Assembly: GCF_904848625.1 (NCBI RefSeq)
Contig: NZ_CAJHCP010000005.1
Span: forward strand, 1 to 64,000
Direction: 5' to 3'
DNA: 64,000 nt
Origin: Paraburkholderia metrosideri
GTDB taxonomy: Bacteria > Pseudomonadota > Gammaproteobacteria > Burkholderiales > Burkholderiaceae
The translations under genes and the position numbers were made by a program. Position 1 is the first letter of the stretch. Every line of letters starts with the position of its first letter. The notes beneath the pieces are model-generated. The model ran no database searches. It had not been told where the DNA came from and worked only from the letters and a program-made list of their open reading frames with translations. Positions 57,101 to 64,000 of the stretch are shown piece by piece.

Positions 57101-58296
57101 GGAACATCGGTCAGGATGGACTCGAGGTACCGGCCGGATCGCGCCGCTTCAATGGCGCGTTCATCAATGTCGGTGGCAAATACCTGAATGCCGGGTTGGC
57201 GGTTCTGTTCTGTTAGCCGTTCGCACAGCAGCATGGCCAACGAATAGGCCTCTTCACCCGTTGAGCAGCCTGCAACCCACGCACGAACCTGCTCTTCGTC
57301 ATCTTTGCCTTCCAGAATCGCGGGTATGACTTCGCGCTCCAGCGCTTCGAATGCTTCGCGATCGCGGAAGAAATTCGTAACGCCAATCAGCATGTCCCGA
57401 AGCAATGCGGTGTGTTCGTCGGGATGACGCTCCAGAAACAGCAGGTACGAAGGCAGATCAGGGAGTGCATTGACCTGCAGGCGGCGTTCGATGCGCCGCA
57501 GTACCGTTGCGCGCTTGTAGTGACGGAAGTCGTGTCCGGTATGGACCCGCAATCCCTTGAGGATTGCCTGCAACGCGCTTTCTGCGGTTGCGACAGCGTG
57601 TTCGTCCGGCGGGGCCGCAGCAATCGGCGGCTCACCTTCGACCCCCGGAAGCTGGATCACCTGCGCGTTGTTCCACAACTCGATCAGCTTTTGCGGCAGA
57701 TCGACGACCGGCAGCGACATGTCGATCAGTCCGGTCGCAATCGCGTTTTGCGGCATCTCGCCGTATTCGGCGTCGTCCGGGCTCTGGGCGAGTGCGATGC
57801 CGCCGCATTCCTTGACCCGGCCGATCCCGGCCGTACCGTCGCTCCCCGTCCCCGAAAGAATGACGCTGATCGCGCGCGCGCCGTGCGCATCGGCAAGACT
57901 GCGGAAGAACTTGTCGATGGCGATTGGTCGGCCCGTCGCGCGCTCAGCCGGCGTCACCTTCAGATAGCCATCGAACATGGACAAGTCATTGGATGGGGAA
58001 ATGAGGTAGATGGTGTTTTTCTCGATATGCGTCGGCTCGCGAACCTGCAGGACGGGCATCGAGGTCGCGCGCTGCAACACCTGGTCAACCCGACTTTCGT
58101 ACTTCGGGGAAAGGTGCAACACAATCACGAAGGCCATTCCGCTGTCAGCGGGCATTTGCTCGAAAAGACGAAGAAGCGCCTGGATGCCGCCTGCGGATGC
58201 GCCGATGCCGATCACGGGAAATGCCGGTGATGCGGCCGGCGGAGCGGTAGCGCCAGAGCGTTCGGCGCCCGGGTCTGAAGATGTCGTTGTGGTCAT
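54133..58296 (-). CDS. CheB-CheR-PAS-histidine kinase-receiver hybrid
   Basis: 1387 residues. Order: CheB methylesterase (about 25-210; Ser34 in GASAGG, His61 in LHLSP, Asp153 in SGTGSDGTAG), CheR methyltransferase (about 245-505; AGCSTGEEAYSLAML, ILRDPPFSQLDLVTCRNLLIYL), a PAS-like segment, a long coiled coil (about 675-755, SNEELQAINEELRSATEELE), two PAS domains, HisKA with the phospho-histidine in FFAVLSHELKNPLN, HATPase, and a C-terminal receiver (VLLVDDSADALDAF, LILSDIGMPGMSGYEL). The CheB part has no receiver of its own. All catalytic residues I can see are intact. Targets unknown; no chemoreceptor or CheA gene is nearby, so it may not serve flagellar chemotaxis. Confidence 0.93.
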   Translation of the reverse strand: MTTTTSSDPGAERSGATAPPAASPAFPVIGIGASAGGIQALLRLFEQMPADSGMAFVIVLHLSPKYESRVDQVLQRATSMPVLQVREPTHIEKNTIYLISPSNDLSMFDGYLKVTPAERATGRPIAIDKFFRSLADAHGARAISVILSGTGSDGTAGIGRVKECGGIALAQSPDDAEYGEMPQNAIATGLIDMSLPVVDLPQKLIELWNNAQVIQLPGVEGEPPIAAAPPDEHAVATAESALQAILKGLRVHTGHDFRHYKRATVLRRIERRLQVNALPDLPSYLLFLERHPDEHTALLRDMLIGVTNFFRDREAFEALEREVIPAILEGKDDEEQVRAWVAGCSTGEEAYSLAMLLCERLTEQNRQPGIQVFATDIDERAIEAARSGRYLESILTDVPPTRLRQFFTHARGFYFVSKALREKVLFAAHNILRDPPFSQLDLVTCRNLLIYLDRDVQRQVLQTFHFALRPGGYLFLGSSESAEIAQDLFAPVDKKSRIYRAKPASNRARITPPLAATAKTPNTSHTDAPRPLPRPASFSFAPLHQRVIEHFSPPSILIDRHAEILHMSEHVGRFLRYVGGEPSHNLLTVVNPDLRVELRTALYQALQHGRGVEVKRVRFSRGDAFSYVNLSVHPFNDEAAGGDVVAIFFDEFEETEASASPAPAHALGQDRIVTHLESELIRTKELLESNVEQSNLSTQELKASNEELQAINEELRSATEELETSKEELQSVNEELVTVNAELQMKVEDEAKANDDLQNLIASSGIATIFIDRAMRIKRFTAPAVNIFKLIETDIGRPLLDLRHRLNYPELAQDATAAFEALKVTEREVSTDEGDWFIARLLPYRTLDDRIDGAVLTLIDITARRRAEDSALASEERLKFAALTTNDYAIIVQDLDGVIVSWNRGAQSVFGYEEAEAIGKPIDLIFSTEDLEQGVPLHERQKASSSGRINDERWHVRKDGRQIYCSGVTTAIDTDGFRGYAKISRDLTDRKSAESRQANQLALERRVRTRAVSANRQKDEFFAVLSHELKNPLNLIHVKAEMLTRAPELRDVPLVRDAASVILRTVVGQAKIIDDLLDLSRARTGKLALQLSQVDISAILRTVVDASASSAAENGITLSASGVDQSVQLKADPVRLEQVFWNIIRNALKFTPSGGRVDVSLFFENGFVCVKVEDTGEGIEPDFLPRVFDMFSQSQTGVARQHSGLGIGLSLAKQLVEMHGGKIHSASDGVGQGATFSVTLPAVATLLPADYVHLHVDGSILKDLRVLLVDDSADALDAFRALLEMEGAKVRTEPGGKAALNAVAEAEFDLILSDIGMPGMSGYELIAELRKLPQTATVPAIALTGFGRDKDVMDTLQAGFDAHVGKPVSLAALLAAIGQVHLDRRAK

Positions 58297-58794
58297 GAGC
58301 AGGGGATGAGGCCTCGGGGGGCGGCCCCCGGTTGGCTGCGGGGCGGCGGCATTGATCGTTCAGCGTACACCGCAGCGCATCAACGGCAAAGCGGAAGTCA
58401 CGCCCGATCTGGCGAACTAGGCTGGGTGAGCAAGAATTGCCGAATTTTACGGCGCGTGGAGGGGAATCGGAAATAGGTGTCATTGACGGGCGGACGCGCG
58501 CTCGCGGGTCTGGGCCCGATCAGGTCATCGAAGCTTGGGAAGGGGCGAAACGATGCGGCATGCAGGCTGCCGGTGAGACGTGGACGGCGGGGCAATCCCG
58601 TCAGCAACTTTCGTGGCAGCGAGATCGGGGCCGGGCGCCAGCGGGAAATTCTGACGTCGCCACGACCTCATTCGTCGTGGCGACGCCGTTGTTGCGATCT
58701 GCGTCAGAAGCGGGAAACCGGCGGTCGCTGGCAGGCTGAATCTTCGTACCAACCGAACATGCCTGCCGCCGCGCTGACTTCACTACCTCCGCGT
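58297..58794. other. Intergenic region with hairpin
   Basis: About 500 bp between the CheB-CheR hybrid and the TonB receptor, with no supported gene. A 12-bp perfect stem (cgtcgccacgac at 58655-58666 and complement at 58674-58685) with a 7-nt loop may end the receptor transcript, though no T-run follows. Confidence 0.55.
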
Positions 58795-60987
58795 CTAGAA
58801 GTCCGATCGCACTGTCAGCATCGCATTACGGCGATCCCCGAATACGCTATAGAACGAGCCAGGCGGCCGAATGTAGTAACCGCGATTAAAGATGTTGTTC
58901 AACTGAAGCGATGCTTCGACATGTTTGTTGAAGCGATATCCCACCTGCGCATTAAAAATCGCATACGCACCCTGTTCGACGCCGCGCGAAACCCGCGTCT
59001 GCGCCAACATTCCGCCGCCAATACTCACACCGCGCAATGGCCCTTGCGAGAAGCGGTAGTTCGTCCACAGCTTGAACAGGTGCCTCGGATCGGTTCCGTC
59101 GGTCAGATTCGGCGTGTCGTTCTCGAATGTTTCGTTCAGGTACGTATAGCCCGCGTAGACATTCCAGTCCGGCATGGGCTGGCCCGTGACCTCCAGTTCG
59201 ACGCCCTGGTCACGTGCCTTGCCTGCGGCGATGTAATAGTACTGATGGTCCGGGTCGTCGACGGCACGGTTGTCGTCGTTGATGCGGAAAAGCGCCGTCG
59301 TGGTGTTCAGGCGCCCGCCGAGGAAGCTGCCCTTCAAGCCCACCTCGTACTGCTCGCCGGTGCGCGGCGGCAACCCGACACCGGAGTAGGTGGTATCGGT
59401 CTGCGCATCCAGAAAGCGCGAGTAGTTCGCGTAGGCCGTCAGCGAGGGCACGATATCCCACAGCAGCGCCGCCGAAGGCAGGAAACGGTGGTTGATCTGC
59501 GCGTTGGTCGTCCAGTCGGACACGCTCGGCAGCGTCGATTGCGTGCGGTCCTGCAGGAATGCAACGCGCCCGCCCAGCACGAGGGTCAGCGGCTTCGCCA
59601 GGTGGATACGCGCCTGGCCGTAGATGCCGTACTGCACCGTGCGCTCGTTCGTGCCGAACGTGAACGGCACGTTGACACTCGGCACCGCGTTCGGATCGAA
59701 GACACTGTACGCGCCGCCGTCGTAGGGACCATTGAGCGACATAAAACCCGATTCGGCCGTCGACGACATCACCGAGTAATTCGCGCCGAACGTGAGCGTA
59801 TGCGTTTGCCCGAACAGTTGAATCGGACCCGACACGTTGGTGTCCGCGCCGAACCAGTTGTAGGTGTTGCGCTGGCTCTGATCGCCGTAGTACGCGAGGC
59901 CGTCGGCGGTCACGCCGGGACCGGAATACGCGTAGTCGGCCTTCGACAGCATGTGCCGGTAAAACAGCGTGGTCGACGATTTCCAGCCGTCTTCGAAACG
60001 GTGCACGAGGTTGCCGTTGACTTCCTGGATCGACGTGTACGAATAATTCCAGCTCGGGCTGAAGTTCTGCGAATACGACGTGGGCAGACGGCCGACGAGC
60101 GCGGTCTGATCGCTGTTCAGCACGCCGCCCACGCCGTAGTCGAGCCCGGAGATCGGCGAGACCTGGTAGCCGCCGGACAGCGACAGCGTGGTGCGCGGCG
60201 TGATGTCCCAGTCGATCGCGCCGTACGCCATCACTTCCTTGTCGCGGGTCTTGTCGACCGATTGCAGGCCGTCGCTGCCGACCAGCACGGCGCGTCCGCG
60301 GACGGTGCCGTCCTGGTTCAGCGGACCGGTGACGTCGACCATCTGCCGCACGCTGCCGAATGTGCCGACCTGGGTTTCCGTCGAGATGTGAAACTGGTCC
60401 TGCGGCCGCTTGCGCACTAGATTGACGACGCCGCCTGGCTCGCCGATGCCGTCCAGCGCGCCCGCTGCGCCGCGCAGCACTTCGACGCGGTCGTACATCG
60501 CGAGATCGAATTGCAGCAGATATTGCAGGCCGCTGACGATCGATACGCCGTCGAACTGGATGCCCAATTGCGAGCCGCGCGCGCGAAAGTAAGCCGTGCC
60601 GTCGCCATAGTCGACGGAGGTCACGCCCGTCACGTAGCGCAGCGCCTCCTGGATCGTCGTGATGTTCTGATCGTTCATCCGTTGACGCGTCAGCACGGAA
60701 ACCGAATTCGGCGTCTCCTTGAGCGACTGCGGAGTCTTGCTTGCGACCGTCGCATCCTTCGACGTGTATGAGCCGCTGTCTTCCGTGGTGGCGTCGGGCG
60801 TGACGGTCGCGGTGACCGTCACGGGCGGCAGCGTGTCGCCGGCCGGCGTCGGCGTGGTTTGCGCGCGCGCATTGAGCGACCACGCACTGAGCAGCGCCAG
60901 CGCGAGCGGCGTCATGTGCGGCGTCAGCATGCGCCATCCCGTGAAGCGCGTGCGGCGCGCGACTGGTCTTTCCATCGTTGTTTTCAT
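58795..60987 (-). CDS. TonB-dependent siderophore receptor
   Basis: 730 residues. Outer-membrane receptor for ferric siderophores. Signal peptide (LALALLSAWSLNARA) and TonB-box-like region (DTLPPVTVTATVTPD), plug domain (about 80-195; KETPNSVSVLTRQRMNDQN, DRVEVLRGAAGALDGIGEPGG), then a 22-strand barrel ending FGDRRNAMLTVRSDF with terminal Phe. The plug lacks an STN signalling domain, so no surface signalling to a sigma factor is expected. Last gene of an uptake operon with a FhuB-type permease upstream. Ligand class is probably hydroxamate, by analogy with FhuA/FhuE, but this is inference. Confidence 0.92.
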   Translation of the reverse strand: MKTTMERPVARRTRFTGWRMLTPHMTPLALALLSAWSLNARAQTTPTPAGDTLPPVTVTATVTPDATTEDSGSYTSKDATVASKTPQSLKETPNSVSVLTRQRMNDQNITTIQEALRYVTGVTSVDYGDGTAYFRARGSQLGIQFDGVSIVSGLQYLLQFDLAMYDRVEVLRGAAGALDGIGEPGGVVNLVRKRPQDQFHISTETQVGTFGSVRQMVDVTGPLNQDGTVRGRAVLVGSDGLQSVDKTRDKEVMAYGAIDWDITPRTTLSLSGGYQVSPISGLDYGVGGVLNSDQTALVGRLPTSYSQNFSPSWNYSYTSIQEVNGNLVHRFEDGWKSSTTLFYRHMLSKADYAYSGPGVTADGLAYYGDQSQRNTYNWFGADTNVSGPIQLFGQTHTLTFGANYSVMSSTAESGFMSLNGPYDGGAYSVFDPNAVPSVNVPFTFGTNERTVQYGIYGQARIHLAKPLTLVLGGRVAFLQDRTQSTLPSVSDWTTNAQINHRFLPSAALLWDIVPSLTAYANYSRFLDAQTDTTYSGVGLPPRTGEQYEVGLKGSFLGGRLNTTTALFRINDDNRAVDDPDHQYYYIAAGKARDQGVELEVTGQPMPDWNVYAGYTYLNETFENDTPNLTDGTDPRHLFKLWTNYRFSQGPLRGVSIGGGMLAQTRVSRGVEQGAYAIFNAQVGYRFNKHVEASLQLNNIFNRGYYIRPPGSFYSVFGDRRNAMLTVRSDF

Positions 60988-61190
60988 TGCTGTTCAACCC
61001 ACTGTTGAAAAAAGTCGAGCGACGTCCTTCCGCTAGGGAGCGGACGGTAAAAAAATCCTGTGGGGAACGATGTTGTTATGCCGCGGCGGGTTGTCCCGCT
61101 CGCAGATTGCTGCGATAGCGCGTCGGCGCTTGCGCGGTCAGGGACTGCGGTTCCTTGCGGTCCACGAACCGGTGGATTGCCCGACCTCGC

Positions 61191-63218
61191 TCATGCCACG
61201 CCCATCGCACGGCGGCGCAGTGCGAGGATCACCATGTACGGACCGCCGAGCAGTGTCGCCACGAGTCCGGCTGCGATTTCCTCGGGGAACACGAGCTGAC
61301 GTCCGAGCCAATCCGCGCAGACCATCAGCAATGCGCCGAGCGCCGCCGCCAGATACATCTGCGAAAGCGGCCGCCGGCCACCCGACAGGCGCGCGATATG
61401 CGGCGCGATCAGTCCGATGAACGACAGCGGTCCGACGATCACCGTCGCCGCCGCGCTCGACAGCGCGGCGAACAGCAGGAGCGCAAAACGTGCGCGCGCG
61501 ACCGGCACGCCGACGCTCGCCGCACTCGGCGCACCGAGACTGAGCGCGGTCATCCAGCGTGCGGTGAGTGGTGCGATGACGAGCGCCATCGCGGCGAGCG
61601 CGGCGATGCTCCACGCGATTGCTGGCGCGACGTAGTAGGTCGAGCCGACCAGCAGATCGATCAGCACGCCGGCACGCGGATCGCCACTCGACATCAGTGC
61701 ACCCACCACGGCCTGGAACAGCGCGCTGATCGCGATGCCGGTCAACAGAAGACGTTCGGGCGCAAAGGCGGCGCGTCGGCCAAACCAGAACAGCGTGCCG
61801 AGCGTCACCAACGCACCCGCGACGCAGCCCGCGAACAGCAGCGCCGGCGACAGGCTGCCCGTCGCGAACAGCACGGCCACGATGCCGAGCATGCCACCCG
61901 AGCTAACGCCGAGCAGGTCGGGACTCGCCATCGGATTGGCCGTGACCCGCTGCAGCAGCGTGCCGGCGAGCGCGAGCAACACGCCCGCGGCGAGTGCGCA
62001 CAGCAGACGCGGCACGCGCCAGAACAGCAACGTATCGACCTGCGAAAAGCTGGCGACGTACCATCCATGCGGGCCACGCGCGACCGTGAGCGACAGCGCG
62101 CAGACGAGCGCGAGCAGAGCGATACACAGAAACAGTGATGTGCGCACGGACCGATGGACGAGCGGCGACGCGAGCGGCGCGCTGAGATCGGGCCGCGAAC
62201 GCAGTCGCGGCAGCAACGCGACGAGCAGCGGCACACCGACGATCGACGTCACGGTTCCGGTGGGGATCAGGTGCGCCGAGAATGGCTCGGCGGACGCCGC
62301 CACGCGGACGATTTCGTCGGTGAACCACAACATCGCCGCGCCGGTCAGCGGCGCCCATAACAGCCGCTCGCGCAGCCGCCGCGCGCCTGCGAGCTTCGCG
62401 ACGAGCGGCGCGGCCAGGCCGACAAAGCCGATCACACCCACTTCCGACACGACAACCGTGGTCAGCATCACGGCGATCAGCAGCGCGCCGAAGCGCATCC
62501 AGCCCACCGACGCGCCCAGGTTGCGCACGGTCGAATCGCCGGCATCGAATAGGCTGAGCGGGCGGTACAGCAACGCCGCGCCGAGCGCGCAGACGACGAA
62601 GCTCGCGAACAGATGCACGGTGGGCTGCCAGCCGGTCTGTTCGAGCGCGCCGCCGCCCCAGATCATCAGGCCGGTCAGCAGATCGAAATGCACGACGGCA
62701 ATCGCGAGGCTGATCGCGCCGCAGTACAGATTCACGACCATGCCGGACAGAATCACGCCGAGCGACGACATGCGCTGCGACCACGCGAGAGCGAACACGG
62801 CAAGCATCGCTAGCGCGCCGCCGGCAAACGCCACCGTTTCTCTTCCGGCCGCGAGCCAGCCAGGCATCCATAGTCCCGCAATCATCAACGCCAGATAGGC
62901 GCCGGGGAAAACGCCGAGCGTCATCGGTTCCGCGAGAGGATTGCGCAGCACCTGTTGCATCAGCGCGCCGGCCAGTCCGAGCGCGGCGCCGCATAGCAGC
63001 GTTACCAGAACGCGCGGCACCAGACTGTCGTGGACCAGCACGTCGCGCATGTCGGTCATGTCCGGTGCGAACAGCGCCGACCAGAACGACGCACCGTCGA
63101 GCACGGCACGCAGATTGACCGCCGCGAGCACGGCAGCCAAGGCGAGCAGCGTCGCGACGAGAGCGAATCGCCGGTCGCGCGGCGCGGCGGATCGGTCGAG
63201 CATCGCAGCGTTACGCAA
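61191..63218 (-). CDS. fhuB: Fused FecCD-type permease, FhuB-like
   Basis: 675 residues with two tandem FecCD/BtuC permease halves (about 20-330 and 345-675), each with about ten membrane helices. Half 1 has RVLVTLLCGAALGLAGALMQQVLRNPLAEP, half 2 has RVPRLLCALAAGVLLALAGTLLQRVTANPMASP, both motifs spanning about 30 residues. FhuB is the only common two-in-one member of the family and moves ferric hydroxamates through the inner membrane. Its start overlaps the end of the binding-protein gene by 8 bp. No ATPase gene (fhuC) is visible; it may lie right of the window. Confidence 0.92.
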   Translation of the reverse strand: MRNAAMLDRSAAPRDRRFALVATLLALAAVLAAVNLRAVLDGASFWSALFAPDMTDMRDVLVHDSLVPRVLVTLLCGAALGLAGALMQQVLRNPLAEPMTLGVFPGAYLALMIAGLWMPGWLAAGRETVAFAGGALAMLAVFALAWSQRMSSLGVILSGMVVNLYCGAISLAIAVVHFDLLTGLMIWGGGALEQTGWQPTVHLFASFVVCALGAALLYRPLSLFDAGDSTVRNLGASVGWMRFGALLIAVMLTTVVVSEVGVIGFVGLAAPLVAKLAGARRLRERLLWAPLTGAAMLWFTDEIVRVAASAEPFSAHLIPTGTVTSIVGVPLLVALLPRLRSRPDLSAPLASPLVHRSVRTSLFLCIALLALVCALSLTVARGPHGWYVASFSQVDTLLFWRVPRLLCALAAGVLLALAGTLLQRVTANPMASPDLLGVSSGGMLGIVAVLFATGSLSPALLFAGCVAGALVTLGTLFWFGRRAAFAPERLLLTGIAISALFQAVVGALMSSGDPRAGVLIDLLVGSTYYVAPAIAWSIAALAAMALVIAPLTARWMTALSLGAPSAASVGVPVARARFALLLFAALSSAAATVIVGPLSFIGLIAPHIARLSGGRRPLSQMYLAAALGALLMVCADWLGRQLVFPEEIAAGLVATLLGGPYMVILALRRRAMGVA

Positions 63219-64000
63219 GGCCGCCTCTGCCGGTCGAGATGGTGTCGAGCGCGGCTTCGACCGCGGTCACGAAACGCTGCATCGACACCAGTCCGCCATA
63301 GGGGGCGATCACGGGTAACTGTGCAACGCGCCGTTCGCGGACGGCGGGCAGCGCGCGCCACAGCGGGTTCTTTTTTAGCGTCGTGAGGACGTCGGGCTGC
63401 AATGGGCTGATCAGCAGAACACCCGCGTGGGAAACCTCAGTCAGACGTTGTAGCGGGACCAGTGCCGAGCCTGCTGCGTTGGTCGTCCAGCTTGCTGTTG
63501 CGTGATTGGCCGATGCGGGTGGGTTGACGGCGTTGGAGACGCCGATGCCTCGTAGCATGTCGTCGAACAGGCTGCCTGATCCGTACACGCGTAGATGCCG
63601 GTCGTCGATCGCTTCCGCAACGATGACCGGTGCGCGGGTCCGGTCGGGCTGCAAGCCCAGCCGTTGTTCCACGGCTTGCGTGTTCTGAGTCGTCGCGTCG
63701 ATCAACGCACTCGCGCGGCTGTCGGTGTCGAATGCGCTCGCCATTGCGCGAGTTTCTTCGCACAGCCGCGCATACGGATGGGCATCGCTCATATACGCGC
63801 CGAGCGTGAGCGTCGGCGCGATGCGCTGGAGCGCGGGCAAAATCGACGCATGGCCCGGTGTGACGATCATGAGATCGGGCGCGAGCGCAACCAGCATCTC
63901 GAAGTTTGGCTGGTACAGCAAGCCGGTATCGGCGACACCGCGTGGCAGCGGCGGCGCGACGATGGTGCTGCTGTACCAGGAAGGCAACGGGATGCCGATC
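63211..64000 (-). CDS. fhuD: FhuD-like periplasmic iron-siderophore binding protein (partial)
   Basis: C-terminal 262 residues; the gene continues past the right edge, so its start and signal peptide are not seen. The visible part has PLPSWYSSTIVAPPLPRGVAD, LLYQPNFEMLVALAPDLMIV, and a closing region VSMQRFVTAVEAALD, which match FhuD (class III binding proteins with one long helix linking two lobes). It delivers ferric hydroxamate siderophore to FhuB. Order on the minus strand: binding protein, permease, receptor. Confidence 0.88.
   Translation of the reverse strand, partial: IGIPLPSWYSSTIVAPPLPRGVADTGLLYQPNFEMLVALAPDLMIVTPGHASILPALQRIAPTLTLGAYMSDAHPYARLCEETRAMASAFDTDSRASALIDATTQNTQAVEQRLGLQPDRTRAPVIVAEAIDDRHLRVYGSGSLFDDMLRGIGVSNAVNPPASANHATASWTTNAAGSALVPLQRLTEVSHAGVLLISPLQPDVLTTLKKNPLWRALPAVRERRVAQLPVIAPYGGLVSMQRFVTAVEAALDTISTGRGGLA

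Noticed and set aside
58655..58685. Strong intrinsic terminator after the TonB receptor
   Set aside because: The stem is perfect but no T-run follows on either strand, so only a hairpin is reported within the intergenic entry.
58477..60420. 647-codon plus-strand frame opposite the TonB receptor
   Set aside because: Antisense shadow; the minus frame has signal peptide, plug and barrel motifs.

Overview
The window reads as chromosomal DNA of a high-GC beta-proteobacterium, most likely Burkholderia sensu lato (Paraburkholderia, Burkholderia or Caballeronia). The evidence is the OmpC-type porin, the Burkholderia-style small hypothetical genes, the strong GC codon bias that produces very long antisense shadow frames, and the set of catabolic modules. 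Genus assignment is inference; no rRNA is present.

Layout. 1-3000 is gene-poor and decayed: one small Burkholderia-type gene, a relic of a sugar ABC permease and two hexanucleotide tandem arrays. tRNA-Val(GAC) follows at 3005, then a fused dihydroxyacetone kinase. 5268-18924 is a nearly self-contained selenium locus. On the minus strand are a small membrane protein, an ArsP/YraQ-type permease, selU (mnmH) and selD. On the plus strand are a selenocysteine formate dehydrogenase (fdoG with in-frame UGA, fdoH, fdoI), fdhE, selA, selB and tRNA-Sec (selC). Selenium activation, tRNA charging, decoding and the client enzyme all sit together. After a short relic-containing gap, 19755-26449 is a beta-oxidation module (acyl-CoA dehydrogenase, ETF-quinone oxidoreductase, thiolase, 3-hydroxyacyl-CoA dehydrogenase) with a convergent AraC regulator. 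A porin follows.

28813-34534 is an accessory island of mostly unrecognised genes: a WYL-type regulator, two closely related Sir2 (sirtuin) proteins, a 135-aa unknown, a 71-aa unknown, and an opposite-strand pair of a small unknown plus a 420-aa protein with a possible DNA-glycosylase-like C-terminus. This is the best candidate for an undescribed system. 35-47 kb holds two SDR/LysR pairs, a secreted SGNH hydrolase, an outer-membrane beta-barrel protein, an NTF2-like protein, a YSC84 protein, an HU protein, a ClpP-like/LprI fusion and several small unknowns.

47037-51989 is an oxalate module on the minus strand (oxlT, oxc, frc) next to a PAS protein. Its product, formate, is the substrate of the selenoenzyme at 9.6 kb, so the two modules are metabolically linked. 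54133-58296 is one very large CheB-CheR-PAS-histidine kinase-receiver hybrid. The right end (58795-64000) is a ferric-siderophore uptake operon: a periplasmic binding protein cut by the window edge, a fused FhuB-type permease and a TonB-dependent receptor.

Starts were moved downstream from the longest possible frame wherever a ribosome-binding site or family length supported it; these choices are stated gene by gene.
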